DNA from: Cryomorphaceae bacterium
GTDB taxonomy: Bacteria > Bacteroidota > Bacteroidia > Flavobacteriales_D > Sanyastnellaceae
Length of the DNA stretch: 64,000 nt
Direction: 5' to 3'
NCBI GenBank assembly: GCA_016124575.1
Contig: WGNM01000012.1
Coordinates: 1 to 64,000, forward strand
Shown here in pieces: positions 9,043 to 19,249 of this stretch (within the stretch, counting starts at the first letter, position 1; each line of letters opens with the position of its first letter). The translations under genes were made by a program, and so were the position numbers. The notes beneath the pieces are model-generated. The model had not been told where the DNA came from, did not search any database, and saw nothing but the letters and a program-made list of their open reading frames with translations.

Positions 9043-11637
9043 TCACTCTCCTTTCAAAATCTTCACAACAAACTGATGATTTATAAGTATCATATAAGCT
9101 CCTTTCGCAAAAGGACTGAGGTCTACAGTCGTGTTTGCATCGTTTCCAGTGATGATTTCACTCAAAACAACCTGACCGACATTATTATAAATGGCAAGAT
9201 GATGAATCTGAATTCCAGAAATTAAAAAGCTTCCAGAACCGAGGTAATGAGCTTTAATGTCAAAATCCGTGTCATCGATGCTTAAATTGATGATTTCAAA
9301 ATTTTCTTGGTAGTCGCAGCCGTTGCCGTCTTGGACAACTACAAAGTAATTGCCTTCTTCTACGTTTGTATTGCTTGAACCAGATTGTCCGTTGCTCCAC
9401 AAGATGTTGTAAGGTGGTGTAGCTCCTGAAACATCTATTGAAGCTGAACCATTTGAATCTCCATTCGCATTCAATATCAACAATTCAACATCCCATGCTG
9501 GTGGATTCGTTACGGTGTAATTTACAGTCTGTAGACAACCATTTAAATCGCTAATCAATAGACTGTAATCTCCATCCGAAATGGCTGAAATATCTTCTCC
9601 GAGGTAGTCTATTGAGAGGGGTGGGGTACCGCCAGCGGCGGTGATGTTGATGCTTCCGAGATCGCCCGGACAAGTGCCGTTGGTTATAACAAGTTCATGC
9701 GAAATGGGTGATGGAGCTGCGAGTGAAACGCTTCCGGTTGTTGAACAACCATTGATATCATATACTGTGTAGTTATAAGTACCTCCCGTAAGTCCGAAAA
9801 TCGCAAGTGTATGGTCCTTTATGGTTTGCCATTCTACATACTCAACAGGAATGCCAGCCACATTGAAAAGCTCTATTGAACCATCACTACTGTCGAAACA
9901 CAATGGCGAGGTTGTATTAACGGATAAATTAGGTGGAGGTGTAAGTGTAATTTCTTGACTTAGTGTCACTGTGTTTCCAGCAATGAGCTCTATGGTCACA
10001 TCAATAGTCCCACTTGTCTGCACCTCTATGCTATTGCCTTCTTCCCCAGTGCTCCAAATAGTTGAGGTGTAGTTTCCGCCGACAAGACTTAAAACAGCTG
10101 GTCCATCGGTACAATTTTCATAATTGTAGATAAGATCAGGCAATTGAGTAGCTCCTTCAACGGCAATCAATGTTGTTCCATTGGCGATATTGTAGTACAT
10201 ATCTTCAATGCCGCTTGGCCATTCAATCAATAAACTGTCGGCCTGAAGATTCTGACCCAACCCAAAATGCTCGTCAAAAGAATTTTGAGATATATACTGC
10301 TCTCCAAGTAGGGTGTAGGTTACAAAAGCACTGCCTCCTGAATAGACTGTGATCCATGATCCGATTCCTTCACGATTTGAGGTGGTGCCTTCCAATCGAA
10401 CTTTGATAAAGCCGTTTCCATCTTCGTTGCCGCTGTTTTCCCACAAAACGGCATTGTATGGAAACCGATTATTTACGGCAATATCGATGTGACCGTCGTT
10501 GTTAATGTCGCCACTAGCAGCCGTATACGCATCAGAAATATCCGGTGTGGTCAACAAGTCAGATACGTTTTCAAAGCTATATTCGGCTTCTATACCCATG
10601 TTCCGATACAGGTAATTCGGTGAGTCAAAAGCAAGTGCTTCCGACTCTGCAATGTAAATGTCTTGGTCTGTATCATTGTCCATATCAAACCAAACAGCGC
10701 CCCACGTGTAGTCGTATAAAACAAGTCCGAATTCTTCCGTTACATCTTGAAAAGTAAGATCTTCTTTCGCTTGGAGTAAGACATTGCCTGCTTGTGTATT
10801 TGTGGTATACAAGTCCATCAATAGGTCGTTGTTAAAGTCGGCATACGACGCCGACATTGAATCGATGACGATACCAATTCCACTCACACCTGTTACTTCT
10901 GTAAATGATCCATCACCGTTGTTTCGATACAATCGGTTGGGTGATACTTTATCGTTGATGACATACAAATCTGGCCACAAATCGTGATTGTAATCTATCC
11001 AAGCGCTTTGGAAAGACAGGTCGACATTGCCAGCAACTCCAGCCATAGCCGTTATGTCAGTGAAAATATCGTTGCCATCATTTCTAAACAAATGATTTTT
11101 ATCGGCAGGGGTGCCAGTCTCGAAGGAGAATCGATAGTTGCAAACATAAAGATCCAAGTCTCCATCCAAGTCAAAATCCCCCCAAGATGCGCCATAGTTG
11201 TCGCCACCTGTCAAGGCGACACCCGCGATAGATGTTACATCAATGAAGTTTAAATTGCCGTCATTTCGCAAAAGACGATTGCTGCCATTTCTGTTGGTCA
11301 TGAACAAATCCCTTTTTCCGTCGTTGTTGTAATCAACCCAAGCAATCATTTTACAAAAAGCATTGGTGGGTAGCTGTAAACTCACTTCTTCAAAATTCCC
11401 GTTGTTGTTTAAATAAACTTTCGGACTTTGATTGTTAATACCAATGGTCAAATCATCCCAACCATCGTGGTTGAAGTCGGCGAAACTCAAGCCAGCAGAA
11501 AAAGAGCCACCACTTACAATAGCATTTATTCCCTGACTTGTAGCGACATCAACGAAGGTTTGGCCTGTGCTTTTCAAAGTGAAAAAAAAGCTGAGGAGGA
11601 ACAATATCGGATATAAACAATGGTGGAGTTTTAACAT
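9043..11637 (-). CDS. Secreted CRTAC1-like protein - copy 2
   Basis: At 864 residues this is the closest relative of the downstream copy, with the same domain order: signal peptide (LLSFFFTLKSTGQ), FG-GAP/VCBS repeats with DFNHDGWDD, DYNNDGKRD and DFDLDGDLD loops, ASPIC/UnbV-type domain (GIGSWITVYS, GEQYISQNS, SLLIEWPSG), three SprB-like repeats and a T9SS type-A tail (IAIYNNVGQVVLSE, AKGAYMILIN). Long stretches align collinearly with copy 1 (for example TPDISDAYTAASGDINNDGH against SPDITNAYSVASGDLDSDGN), pointing to a recent duplication. Only 29 bases separate it from copy 3 upstream, so the two probably share a transcript. Confidence 0.88.
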   Translation of the reverse strand: MLKLHHCLYPILFLLSFFFTLKSTGQTFVDVATSQGINAIVSGGSFSAGLSFADFNHDGWDDLTIGINNQSPKVYLNNNGNFEEVSLQLPTNAFCKMIAWVDYNNDGKRDLFMTNRNGSNRLLRNDGNLNFIDVTSIAGVALTGGDNYGASWGDFDLDGDLDLYVCNYRFSFETGTPADKNHLFRNDGNDIFTDITAMAGVAGNVDLSFQSAWIDYNHDLWPDLYVINDKVSPNRLYRNNGDGSFTEVTGVSGIGIVIDSMSASYADFNNDLLMDLYTTNTQAGNVLLQAKEDLTFQDVTEEFGLVLYDYTWGAVWFDMDNDTDQDIYIAESEALAFDSPNYLYRNMGIEAEYSFENVSDLLTTPDISDAYTAASGDINNDGHIDIAVNNRFPYNAVLWENSGNEDGNGFIKVRLEGTTSNREGIGSWITVYSGGSAFVTYTLLGEQYISQNSFDEHFGLGQNLQADSLLIEWPSGIEDMYYNIANGTTLIAVEGATQLPDLIYNYENCTDGPAVLSLVGGNYTSTIWSTGEEGNSIEVQTSGTIDVTIELIAGNTVTLSQEITLTPPPNLSVNTTSPLCFDSSDGSIELFNVAGIPVEYVEWQTIKDHTLAIFGLTGGTYNYTVYDINGCSTTGSVSLAAPSPISHELVITNGTCPGDLGSINITAAGGTPPLSIDYLGEDISAISDGDYSLLISDLNGCLQTVNYTVTNPPAWDVELLILNANGDSNGSASIDVSGATPPYNILWSNGQSGSSNTNVEEGNYFVVVQDGNGCDYQENFEIINLSIDDTDFDIKAHYLGSGSFLISGIQIHHLAIYNNVGQVVLSEIITGNDANTTVDLSPFAKGAYMILINHQFVVKILKGE

Positions 11638-11666
11638 CTACTTTATTTATTGAATCTTGATTAAAA

Positions 11667-14255
11667 TTAGTGCTTCTGCACAATGATTGGAACCGATTCC
11701 ACTCTTTTTTTGTTTGATATCAAAAGTAAATATACTCCAGAATCAAGGTTTCCAAGATCAAGCTGTCCCAATGATCCGTTCGTTCTTACATCTGCTAGAA
11801 GAATCCTTCCTTCGAGGTCAACTAATTGGATTAAGGTCTGGTCTGTCGTTCTAAAGTTCAAATATCTATCTGTTGGGTTAGGGAATGGCGGTAAATCGAA
11901 TAACTGTTGGTCAGTAATGAAATCGAGTGTGAGTTCTGTGTTAATACTTGTCAGACATCCATTGGTATCTTGAATAATGCATGTGTATGTCCCTTCTGCT
12001 AAATTTGCAATCGGATTGTTGGACGATAGGAATTCATTTGGTCCAACCCACTGGAGAAAATAGGGGGGAACTCCTCCTTGAATGTTGAGCATAATTGCTC
12101 CACCACCTTCATCGTTTGGGTTGACTGATAAAATTTCTATTTCAATCAATGGGGGTTCTGAAATTTCAACAGTCGCATTCACACTGCAACCAGATTCCAA
12201 TTCAAATACCAAGTCGTAAACACCAGCGCTAACTGAAAGGGGATTAAAATTTTGCGGTTCAATGTCTAATATGAACTGATCAGCCGCAGCGAATTCAATG
12301 CTTGTAGTTAATCCAAAGCACGAAATTGGTTGATACATGACTTCTATTTCGGGTAAATCGGCGATTGGAATGATGATGATGGTGTCAAACGAGCATCCTG
12401 AATAGGAATAACTGAGTAAATGTTCGCCACCAGAAAGCATCATGTTCGTTGTCTCAAAATTTTCGTTGTCGATTTTAAGGTCCTCTATGCCAAAAGTATC
12501 TGAAACTGTTACTGATCCATCGAAAGCGATATCACAACTTGTTGGAGTGGTCATTAGGTTGATTTGAGGAGTTTCAACGACAACAATCTCAAGTGTATCG
12601 CTGCTGAGTGTTTGTCCGTGAGGTAATGTCAGAATATAGCTATACTCTCCACTTTCTGATACTGAATTCATCATTTCTGAAGAACCGTCAGACCATTCAA
12701 TGGTACAATTCGGACAATCCGCTGCGACTAGCAAATGGGTTTCATTGTCGCAAATCTGTATTGTCTCTGCTTCAAAAGTCAAATCCATGGTAGATCCTTC
12801 AACTAAGTTTATTGTTTGATCAACCATCATTTGGGTGTGGGTTTCAATAAGTCCGGAAGGCCAACTTACTACAAGACTATCTATGCTATCATTGTCTCCC
12901 AGTCCGAACAATAACTCTTTTGCATGCTGTCCGAGGTATGATTCTCCGCAATACAATCGTCTCGTAAAAGTCTGCTCGGCACAATAAACACGCACCATTG
13001 TACCTATGGCATCTCGATTAGAATATGTTCCTTCAAGCGTGATCTTCACCCAGTGATTGTTGTTCGGAATGGATGCATATATAGAAGAGTACGGACTCGA
13101 TGTGTGATTTACGATGTCAGGAAATCCATCGTTATTAACGTCTGTTCTTAAGTTGCAATGGGTATGGCTAGCAGTATTGACGTTGGTGTTCGTTATCGCA
13201 TCAAATCCATTTCCATTATTTTGGAATAGGTAGTTTTGTGCGGGAGGTATTTGTGTTTCCGTTTCCGTGGATGTTGTAACGTACAAATCTTGAAAGCCAT
13301 CGTTATCAAAATCAATCCATTGAGCACCCCAGCATAACGCATTGATGGTCAAGCCGTATTCCAATGCGGATTCTTGAAAAGTCGTTCCTTCATTTACGAG
13401 AAAGGCGTTTCCCTCTAAACCGTTTGTAATATAAATGTCTTCATCAGCATCATTATCAAAATCGCCAGGAGTAATGGTCATGGCATAAATGTGTAAATTA
13501 CTGTTTGTTGCAATTGCTACATCGGTGAATGTGCCATCTCCATTGTTGAGGTAAAGTGCATTGGGGTACTGCAGTCGGTCGTTTATTACGTAAAGATCCA
13601 ATCGTCCATCCAAATTATAGTCTATCCAACAGCTTTGAAATGTATTTTGAACTCCATTCGAGGTGCCACTTTGCACTGTTACATCACTGAAGGTGCCATC
13701 TAAATTGTTCCGGAAAAGATGGTTTGTTGTGGTGCCTGAAACGTTGTAATTGCAGATGTAGAAGTCAAGTCCGCCATCGCAATCGTAATCGCCGAAACTG
13801 GCGCCAAACGTTTCCCAATTTGTGTTTTGAGGCATCCCCGCAGAAGCAGAGACATCTGTCAAAACATACGCGTCATCGCGACGAAAAAGTAAACATGGCG
13901 TCAAATGTCTCGTTAAGAAAAGATCCTGATCGCCATCGTTGTCGTAATCGACCCACAGAACCTGTTTTATATCACCGGTAACAGTCAGTCCGAAATCGAC
14001 TAGGGTTGCACTCGAGCCATTAACGTTTTTGTAACACAGCACCCCTGAATTGCTGGTAGCAAAAGTGAAATCATTGAAACCGTCGCCATCAAAATCAGCG
14101 CATGAAGCTCCGCTGCCAAGGTAACCTCCTAGTGTATTGGCAAAAAGGCCATATGAATTTGTAACCGTCGAAAATTGTCCGTCAGTAACTCCCCATGATA
14201 CACAGAGGAAGATGAAAATTATTGCACGGCGAACTTTCGAGTCGTATTTCCGCAT
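11667..14255 (-). CDS. Secreted CRTAC1-like protein - copy 3
   Basis: The product has 862 residues and a signal peptide MRKYDSKVRRAIIFIFLCVS ending GVTDGQ. FG-GAP/VCBS loops are seen (DFDGDGFND, DYDNDGDQD, DYNLDGRLD). An ASPIC/UnbV-type module has AIGTMVRVYC, GESYLGQHA and LVVSWPSG. SprB-like segments and a T9SS tail (PFPNPTDRYLNFRTT ... GVYLLLIS) follow. The SprB part is more diverged than in copies 1 and 2. Its start lies 37 bases inside the 3' end of copy 4, and no later ATG keeps the signal peptide, so the genes are probably translationally coupled. Confidence 0.87.
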   Translation of the reverse strand: MRKYDSKVRRAIIFIFLCVSWGVTDGQFSTVTNSYGLFANTLGGYLGSGASCADFDGDGFNDFTFATSNSGVLCYKNVNGSSATLVDFGLTVTGDIKQVLWVDYDNDGDQDLFLTRHLTPCLLFRRDDAYVLTDVSASAGMPQNTNWETFGASFGDYDCDGGLDFYICNYNVSGTTTNHLFRNNLDGTFSDVTVQSGTSNGVQNTFQSCWIDYNLDGRLDLYVINDRLQYPNALYLNNGDGTFTDVAIATNSNLHIYAMTITPGDFDNDADEDIYITNGLEGNAFLVNEGTTFQESALEYGLTINALCWGAQWIDFDNDGFQDLYVTTSTETETQIPPAQNYLFQNNGNGFDAITNTNVNTASHTHCNLRTDVNNDGFPDIVNHTSSPYSSIYASIPNNNHWVKITLEGTYSNRDAIGTMVRVYCAEQTFTRRLYCGESYLGQHAKELLFGLGDNDSIDSLVVSWPSGLIETHTQMMVDQTINLVEGSTMDLTFEAETIQICDNETHLLVAADCPNCTIEWSDGSSEMMNSVSESGEYSYILTLPHGQTLSSDTLEIVVVETPQINLMTTPTSCDIAFDGSVTVSDTFGIEDLKIDNENFETTNMMLSGGEHLLSYSYSGCSFDTIIIIPIADLPEIEVMYQPISCFGLTTSIEFAAADQFILDIEPQNFNPLSVSAGVYDLVFELESGCSVNATVEISEPPLIEIEILSVNPNDEGGGAIMLNIQGGVPPYFLQWVGPNEFLSSNNPIANLAEGTYTCIIQDTNGCLTSINTELTLDFITDQQLFDLPPFPNPTDRYLNFRTTDQTLIQLVDLEGRILLADVRTNGSLGQLDLGNLDSGVYLLLISNKKRVESVPIIVQKH

Positions 14256-16792
14256 GAGCTTGTGATATCTAACAGATAAACTCCTGGAGCAAGGGATGAG
14301 ACGTCAATGCGTGTCGCAGAATTATCTGAAGAGCACACATCAATGATTCTGCCGTCAACTGAAAGTATCTTCACTCCAAATACGAAGCAGTTTGATTGAA
14401 TATCAATTGTTTCGATCGCTGGATTCGGATAGATGGTCAGAGATTGCATGTTCAATTCATTAACCCCAATCGATAAATCTTCAATACTTGTATTGCCTGT
14501 TGTTGAACATCCATTGGCGTCGACTACTATCCATGTGTAGTTTCCAGGTAATAAATCGTATTGAAATTCACTATTCGCGAAGTATCCAGACGGGCCGAAA
14601 GTTTGAATAATAAAGGGTGGAGTTCCACCAACTATTTGAATTTCAATTTCTCCAGTATTGTCATTTGTAAAGTGTTGAACATCGGCATTTACTGATAATG
14701 GACTCGGTTGTGTTATCGTAAAAGCAATCGAATTTGAGCAGCCAAGTTGATCAAGTACAGTGAGTTCATAATCACCCGCTGTAATGTTTAAATTGTCGGC
14801 CCCATGCCAATCGTAAATATATCCTCCATTGCCGCCGCTTGCCAGCGCTTCTATTTCGGTAGCTTCTCCAAAACATTCAATCGTACCCGCATTCAAAGCT
14901 AATTCTAGAGGATTGGCTTGTTCTATTGTAAATGATTCGTTTGAAACGCAGCCAAAAGTGTTGTGAAGTTCTACATGGTATTCGCCAGGTGGAAGGAATT
15001 CCTCGAACCCATCACTTTCTGCTCCATCAATAATTATTGTCGTAAATTCTAAACCGTTTGCTGAAGTTATAACAACGCTGCCATCACCCATGCCCGAACA
15101 ACTTTCATGCGTGGTTTGGATTTCTGAAAGAATGCCAGGAGCGCCAACAATGGTGACGGATTCCGAGATGAAGCTATTTCCCCAAGCGGTGTATCCAGTA
15201 AAGAAATATGTTCCAGGTTCGGTCACAATCAATGTGTCGTTAACAACACCGTTGCTCCATTCGTAACTCACGCCTCCATAGCCAACGAGGGTGACAAAAC
15301 TATCTTCACAAAGCTGAAAATCGGAGGTTGTTATCCCTGTATCGAAGCTGCTTCCTTCTGGAATGTCCAAACTTTGATTTACTTGGACATCATAAAAATG
15401 GTCAACAATTCCGCTAGGCCATCTGATAATCAAGCTATCAATAACCTCATATTGGGCTAATCCGATGATTTCAGATTTAGAGTTTTGCGACATGTATCCT
15501 TCCCCGCAATGGGTAAATCGAACTTGCTTTACTCCTCCAGCGTAGGCCTCGATCCATGAACCGATGCCATCTCTGTTCGATTCAACTCCCTCAAGCGTTA
15601 CTTTGATCCAATTGTTATTTGAGTCACCACTGCGGAAAAAACGAGAATATGCTGGTGCATCGTTTACTGAAAATATATCGAAATTACCATCGTTGTTGTA
15701 ATCTCCCACAGCTGCTGCATGTGAACTTCCAACGTCGCCTGTAAAGCCCGAAGAACTGGTGCCCTCTATAAATGTTCCATCGCCTTGATTGATATAAAAT
15801 CTATTCTGTCCTGGCTGTCCCCAAAAAGGTGAGCATGAAACATATAAGTCTTCATCCATGTCATGATCAAAATCAACCCAAACAGACGACCAACTGTGAT
15901 CCATTGTGAGCACGCCCGCCGTTGAAGCGACATTGCTAAAAGTAGCATTATTATTCTTGTACAACCGATTACCAGTAGGGTTGTTAGAAACGTAAATGTC
16001 TAGATCACCATCCAAATCATAATCTGCAGCAGAATTATTCATTGCAAAATAATAATCTTGTAAACCACTTATTTGGGTTTGATTAATGAATGTCCCCTGA
16101 TCGTTTTTCCAATACGAATTGCTGCATTCTATGCGGTCGTTGATAACAAAGAGATCCGACCACATGTCGTTGTCGAAATCGGCAAATAATGGTAAAAACG
16201 AATAACAAAATCCGTCGCCAACTCCTGCGGATGTTGTTATGTCTGTAAACGTGCCATCACCATTGTTTTGATAAAAATAATTTGAATAGACACTACTGTT
16301 GTAATTGCAAATGTATAAGTCGAGATCAGAGTCTCTATCGTAATCACTAAAACCGCAACCAAAAGTCATGGCAGAATTAAGTGGTAAACCTGCTTGGATA
16401 GTTACATCTTCTAAATTATTAATGTTTCCATTGTTTCTGTACAACCTGTTTGGCGCATTGAAACTGGTTACGAATAAATCTGCGTCGCCGTCGTTGTCGT
16501 AATCAACCCACAGTAGTTGTTTTATTAGGGTATTTAATGTCAATAGATAAACACCTGCTTCAAATTCACCGTTATTGTTTTTATAAAACAACACTCCAGA
16601 GTTGGCCGTGCCGAGCGTTATATCGTCCCAGCCATCACCATCGGCATCATAAAAACTTACTCCGCCACCGTATTGTGCACCAGTGTATTGGTATTGAATG
16701 CCTTGTTGAACGGCAACATTAAAGAAGCCCTGTGCAAAAGCACTGTTCAGGGCAAGAAGCCCCAAGAAAAGAGAGATTTGTCGCAACAGCAT
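14219..16792 (-). CDS. Secreted CRTAC1-like protein - copy 4
   Basis: The product has 857 residues. The signal peptide MLLRQISLFLGLLALNSAFA is followed by FG-GAP/VCBS repeats (DADGDGWDD, DYDNDGDAD, DYDLDGDLD), an ASPIC/UnbV-type domain (GIGSWIEAYA, GEGYMSQNS, LIIRWPSGIVDHFYD), SprB-like repeats (THESCSGMGDGSVVI, LSVNADVQHFTNDNTGEIEI) and a T9SS type-A sorting domain (IYPNPAIETIDIQSN, APGVYLLDI). The 3' end overlaps the next gene by 37 bases. Upstream is the acylase-family gene, 78 bases away and on the same strand. The conserved domain order suggests these proteins are differentiated copies with the same general job. Confidence 0.87.
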   Translation of the reverse strand: MLLRQISLFLGLLALNSAFAQGFFNVAVQQGIQYQYTGAQYGGGVSFYDADGDGWDDITLGTANSGVLFYKNNNGEFEAGVYLLTLNTLIKQLLWVDYDNDGDADLFVTSFNAPNRLYRNNGNINNLEDVTIQAGLPLNSAMTFGCGFSDYDRDSDLDLYICNYNSSVYSNYFYQNNGDGTFTDITTSAGVGDGFCYSFLPLFADFDNDMWSDLFVINDRIECSNSYWKNDQGTFINQTQISGLQDYYFAMNNSAADYDLDGDLDIYVSNNPTGNRLYKNNNATFSNVASTAGVLTMDHSWSSVWVDFDHDMDEDLYVSCSPFWGQPGQNRFYINQGDGTFIEGTSSSGFTGDVGSSHAAAVGDYNNDGNFDIFSVNDAPAYSRFFRSGDSNNNWIKVTLEGVESNRDGIGSWIEAYAGGVKQVRFTHCGEGYMSQNSKSEIIGLAQYEVIDSLIIRWPSGIVDHFYDVQVNQSLDIPEGSSFDTGITTSDFQLCEDSFVTLVGYGGVSYEWSNGVVNDTLIVTEPGTYFFTGYTAWGNSFISESVTIVGAPGILSEIQTTHESCSGMGDGSVVITSANGLEFTTIIIDGAESDGFEEFLPPGEYHVELHNTFGCVSNESFTIEQANPLELALNAGTIECFGEATEIEALASGGNGGYIYDWHGADNLNITAGDYELTVLDQLGCSNSIAFTITQPSPLSVNADVQHFTNDNTGEIEIQIVGGTPPFIIQTFGPSGYFANSEFQYDLLPGNYTWIVVDANGCSTTGNTSIEDLSIGVNELNMQSLTIYPNPAIETIDIQSNCFVFGVKILSVDGRIIDVCSSDNSATRIDVSSLAPGVYLLDITSSCGNTTRKFAVQ

Positions 16793-16870
16793 TTTGGTCG
16801 GTAGGTAAGGTGTCGGCTCTATTTTTAATAGATAAATCAGAACCTTACTTAATAGACGTTCATTCTATAA

Positions 16871-19240
16871 CTAGTTGCCTGCCTTTAATAACAATTTCTT
16901 AAAATTCGTATCGCTTTCCTGAGGCTGCATGGTTTGCGCCCTGAATTGCTTGTTTAAATACAATTCACTTTGGTCAAGATAGTATGGAGATAGTCTATGT
17001 CCTGATTGTCCACAAGGTGTTACACTCCATGAATTGGCAATGCTATTCATGTCGATAACAATGCGCATTTGAGCTCCAAAACGTGCTTTTATTTGTAGTT
17101 TATCTGTCGGTGTATAACCAAACTGACTAATAGTTTCGTTTCCTCCATAAACGGGGAATTCTTCTGAGTTTAACAAGTTCCCGATCAATGGCAGTTCGCC
17201 GAAAGGATGCGCAGGTTTCCATCTGTGCATATCTCCCCATTTCCAACTTGAAGGATTGTTACCGTATTTTTGGGCTAACAGACTTGTAACATCTTTGAAA
17301 ACGGAAACGATATGGTTTTCCATTGTTTCTACTTCAGATGTTGTTGTTATATCCCACATGGCATGCTGTGGGTTAGAGATAGCAATTACACTGGCGCGGC
17401 GCATGTAGTGTGTCTCGCAGAATCTGTCGAATTGTGATGGACTCATTTCATCCTTCAATCCTTGGCGCATCAATGCTACTTGCAGCGGTTGGAAAAGAAC
17501 TGGTGAGGGGTTGTCGATGTCGTAACTGCCATCCCATTCCAGCAATGAAAGACAGTCTTTTTCAAAATCGCTCCATGTTCCTTCCTTTTCTAAAATCCCC
17601 TTTAAACCACTAGCCAATTGAGCATCGAAGGGGTTGACTACGTCTAGCATCATTTCTTTCATTCCTGCTGCATCCCAATCGTTTCTTTCGTTGAGCAGTG
17701 CTTTGATTCTCATTGCGCGGGCAGGGGGGACATAGTATCCAGGAATGTAGAGGCTGTCGGGAGTTATTGGCTGTTCGTTGGCAGAGCTCACAAACCCTAA
17801 TTCAGGGTCTATGCAATGAGGATTTGAGGAAAAAGGACGATAGGATGTGATGTATGTAGAGCTGTCGGCCCCAGAAATGATCATTTTAGAATCTGTTCCG
17901 ATCGGACGTTCAGGTAATCTGGCACAAGCCCACCATCCGATGTGATCAGCGGTATCTGCATATACTACATTTAAACCAGGCGCATGTATGTCGGACAAGC
18001 ATTTTTCAAAATCCGATAGGCTGGTCGCATGCGCCATCCCGCGGAAGGCTTCCATTAAATTATTTTGACCAATGAGATACTCCCATCTCATACTCACGGT
18101 AGGCAAAGTCGACAGTGCTGCAATGGCCCCATTCATGATCGGTCCGTGCAATGTTTCTTTGACCTCAATGGTGGTGTCTGATCTGTCTTTTATCTTGATC
18201 ACCTCCGTGCGTAAGGTGTATCGCTGCTCCTGGTCATTAAAGAGGTATCCTTCTTCGCTTTCTCGAATCCGGTAAAAATCGATGTCGTCGTTTTCAAACA
18301 TGGTCAATCCCCAAGCATGATGCAGGTTATGTCCGACAAGTGCATAGGGAACACCTGGAATGAAATTGCCGTAAAAAGAAAAACCTCCAAAATTCAAATC
18401 AGCCTCGTACCATACCTGTGGAATCCCAAATCCTATATGTGTATCGTTGCATAAAATGGCATTGCCGGTTGACGTTTTAGAACTGTTCAAGGCCCAAGCG
18501 TTCGAACCTGTAAAAACAGGTATTCCGAGTTCTTCTAAGACATTTGGTATAGACCCCGCTTCAAGAAATGTGTCATTACACGATTCATTGAACGGAGGCA
18601 AAACATCTCCATGCAATCCCAAATTTACAGTCCATTCATACCCATGCTCTTGTTGCAACTCGGTAGCGAGCAAATCTGTTTGTGCTGCCAAGGCAAAACT
18701 ATAGGCCATGTAACCTGCAGTGTAATACATATCCTCGATTGAAAATGGGCGAGGTTCGATGCCTGCTAAGGTAAATTCAATCGGCAAATTTCCTTCGTCT
18801 ATAAAAGCGTTTATACCTTCTATAAACGACTTAGATTCAATGATATGTGCAGGATTTCCTTGCTTTAAAAAAAGTGCTGCATGATCTCTAGATGTATTTG
18901 GAAGTCCACTCGTCCGAAAAAACAAATCAGCCTTTAACCCTTTATCGCCAATGATTTCTGAAAGGGTGCCACTGCCAACACGTCGCAGCATTTCCATTTG
19001 AAAAAGTCGTTCCGACGCCATTAGATAGCCCAAGGCCTTGTAGCCATCGGTCGCACTCTGTGCATTTATATGCGGAATACCGTGGTTGTCGAACAATACA
19101 TCAACATCCTTATCAAGAATTGATAATCCAAGTTGGCCTTCGTAAGTTGGCACTGCCTTGTTGAAAAGGTAGTATCCAACTCCAACAGCAACAGTGAGAA
19201 GAAATACGAGAGTAACCAGAATCCGTTTTATCCATATCAT
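16871..19240 (-). CDS. Penicillin-acylase-family N-terminal nucleophile hydrolase, membrane-anchored
   Basis: Members of this family (S45) mature by self-cleavage and hydrolyse amide bonds, including penicillins and acyl-homoserine lactones. The 789-residue protein has one N-terminal membrane segment (residues ~6-26), an alpha-chain region (VLFDNHGIPHINA, GYLMASERLFQMEMLRRVGSG), and the cleavage/nucleophile site GSNAWAL with Ser at about 246, followed by LCNDTHIGFGIPQVWYEADL. The C-terminal GNETISQFGY ... GQSGHRLSPYY also fits the family. It lies nine bases after one CRTAC1-like gene and 78 before the next, so it is embedded in that array. The substrate cannot be told from sequence; function in the periplasm is inferred from the anchor. 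Confidence 0.9.
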   Translation of the reverse strand: MIWIKRILVTLVFLLTVAVGVGYYLFNKAVPTYEGQLGLSILDKDVDVLFDNHGIPHINAQSATDGYKALGYLMASERLFQMEMLRRVGSGTLSEIIGDKGLKADLFFRTSGLPNTSRDHAALFLKQGNPAHIIESKSFIEGINAFIDEGNLPIEFTLAGIEPRPFSIEDMYYTAGYMAYSFALAAQTDLLATELQQEHGYEWTVNLGLHGDVLPPFNESCNDTFLEAGSIPNVLEELGIPVFTGSNAWALNSSKTSTGNAILCNDTHIGFGIPQVWYEADLNFGGFSFYGNFIPGVPYALVGHNLHHAWGLTMFENDDIDFYRIRESEEGYLFNDQEQRYTLRTEVIKIKDRSDTTIEVKETLHGPIMNGAIAALSTLPTVSMRWEYLIGQNNLMEAFRGMAHATSLSDFEKCLSDIHAPGLNVVYADTADHIGWWACARLPERPIGTDSKMIISGADSSTYITSYRPFSSNPHCIDPELGFVSSANEQPITPDSLYIPGYYVPPARAMRIKALLNERNDWDAAGMKEMMLDVVNPFDAQLASGLKGILEKEGTWSDFEKDCLSLLEWDGSYDIDNPSPVLFQPLQVALMRQGLKDEMSPSQFDRFCETHYMRRASVIAISNPQHAMWDITTTSEVETMENHIVSVFKDVTSLLAQKYGNNPSSWKWGDMHRWKPAHPFGELPLIGNLLNSEEFPVYGGNETISQFGYTPTDKLQIKARFGAQMRIVIDMNSIANSWSVTPCGQSGHRLSPYYLDQSELYLNKQFRAQTMQPQESDTNFKKLLLKAGN

Positions 19241-19249
19241 GATTCAATA

